DNA of 6,075 nucleotides from assembly GCA_031262335.1 (NCBI GenBank), contig JAISHX010000132.1:1-6075 (forward strand). The letters are read 5' to 3'. The notes beneath the pieces are model-generated. The model searched no databases, was not told the origin of the DNA, and saw only the letters and a program-made list of their open reading frames with translations. A program made the position numbers and the translations under genes. This document shows positions 6,008 to 6,075 of this stretch, piece by piece; the first letter of the stretch is position 1, and each line of letters starts with the position of its first letter. The DNA is from Clostridiales bacterium. Lineage in GTDB: Bacteria > Bacillota > Clostridia > Lachnospirales > WRAX01.

Positions 6008-6075
6008 TTTTAAAGATTAAGACCGCGGGGCGTTGCCTCGCACCCCATTTCTTTCTTCATAAAGAAGAAAGAAAC
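6008..6075 (+). repeat. Repeat unit 4 (type Y), copy 2, reaching the window edge
   Basis: Same plan as 5805-5873: the head, a GCGGGGC / GCCTCGC hairpin with loop GTT (6025-6041), ACCCC, then TTTCTTTCTTC / GAAGAAAGAAA with loop ATAAA (6048-6074). Two of the three substitutions relative to copy 1 fall in the GC-rich stem and keep it paired through G-U pairs. Confidence 0.9.

Larger units (their letters stand above)
5732..6075. repeat. Block of four related palindromic repeat units
   Basis: This gene-free stretch holds four units with a common plan: a head of about AAAGATTAAGACC, a GC-rich hairpin with a run of four or five G pairing with C, an ACCCC spacer, and a second hairpin. Units 1 (5732-5804), 2 (5805-5873) and 4 (6008-6075) point the same way; unit 3 (5938-6010) is inverted and its head overlaps that of unit 4. 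A separate long hairpin (5887-5936) sits between units 2 and 3. The block is visibly richer in G and C runs than the neighbouring genes. It continues to, and probably past, the window edge. Intergenic repeats of this kind are typically multicopy in a genome; copy number cannot be seen here. Confidence 0.85.

Noticed and set aside
5732..6075. CRISPR array
   Set aside because: The repeats are not regularly spaced, differ in orientation and type, and there are no unique spacers of constant length.

Overview
The window looks like chromosome from a low-GC Gram-positive anaerobe, most likely a clostridial relative. The supports are AT-rich coding sequence, strong AGGAGG-type ribosome binding sites, TTG starts backed by good Shine-Dalgarno sequences, a Firmicutes-style TrkH, and a lipoprotein-type ApbE. 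This placement is inference from style; no taxonomic marker gene is present.

Layout. (1) Bases 1-1170, plus strand: the 3' part of a TrkH-family potassium transporter subunit, read from the first base and closed by a strong intrinsic terminator (1181-1222). (2) 1294-1809, plus strand: a 171-residue single-pass membrane protein of unknown function, with a terminator-like hairpin inside its coding sequence. (3) 1816-2598, minus strand: a protein with a probable N-terminal helix-turn-helix and a striking Asp/Cys tract (seven Cys in 15 residues). It converges on gene 2 with only 6 bases between the stops. (4) 2699-3673, minus strand: ApbE, a lipoprotein FAD:protein FMN transferase, with a TTG start. 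(5) 3734-5698, minus strand: a 654-residue polytopic membrane protein resembling GT-C fold glycosyltransferases, also with a TTG start. (6) 5699-6075: no gene. It holds a dense block of four related palindromic repeat units plus a separate long hairpin, and runs to the window edge.

Genes 5 and 4 are probably one transcript (60-base gap, no terminator seen), and gene 3 lies about 100 bases further on the same strand with its own possible promoter. Both products of the 5-4 pair act at or outside the membrane: one probably transfers sugar from a lipid carrier, the other attaches FMN to extracytoplasmic proteins. No functional link between them can be shown here, and no protein in the window shows an evident ApbE flavinylation motif.

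The most interesting points are the modular repeat block, where differences between copies largely preserve base pairing in the stems; the Asp/Cys tract fused to a putative DNA-binding domain; and the loss of the usual glycine in the fourth selectivity-filter loop of TrkH.
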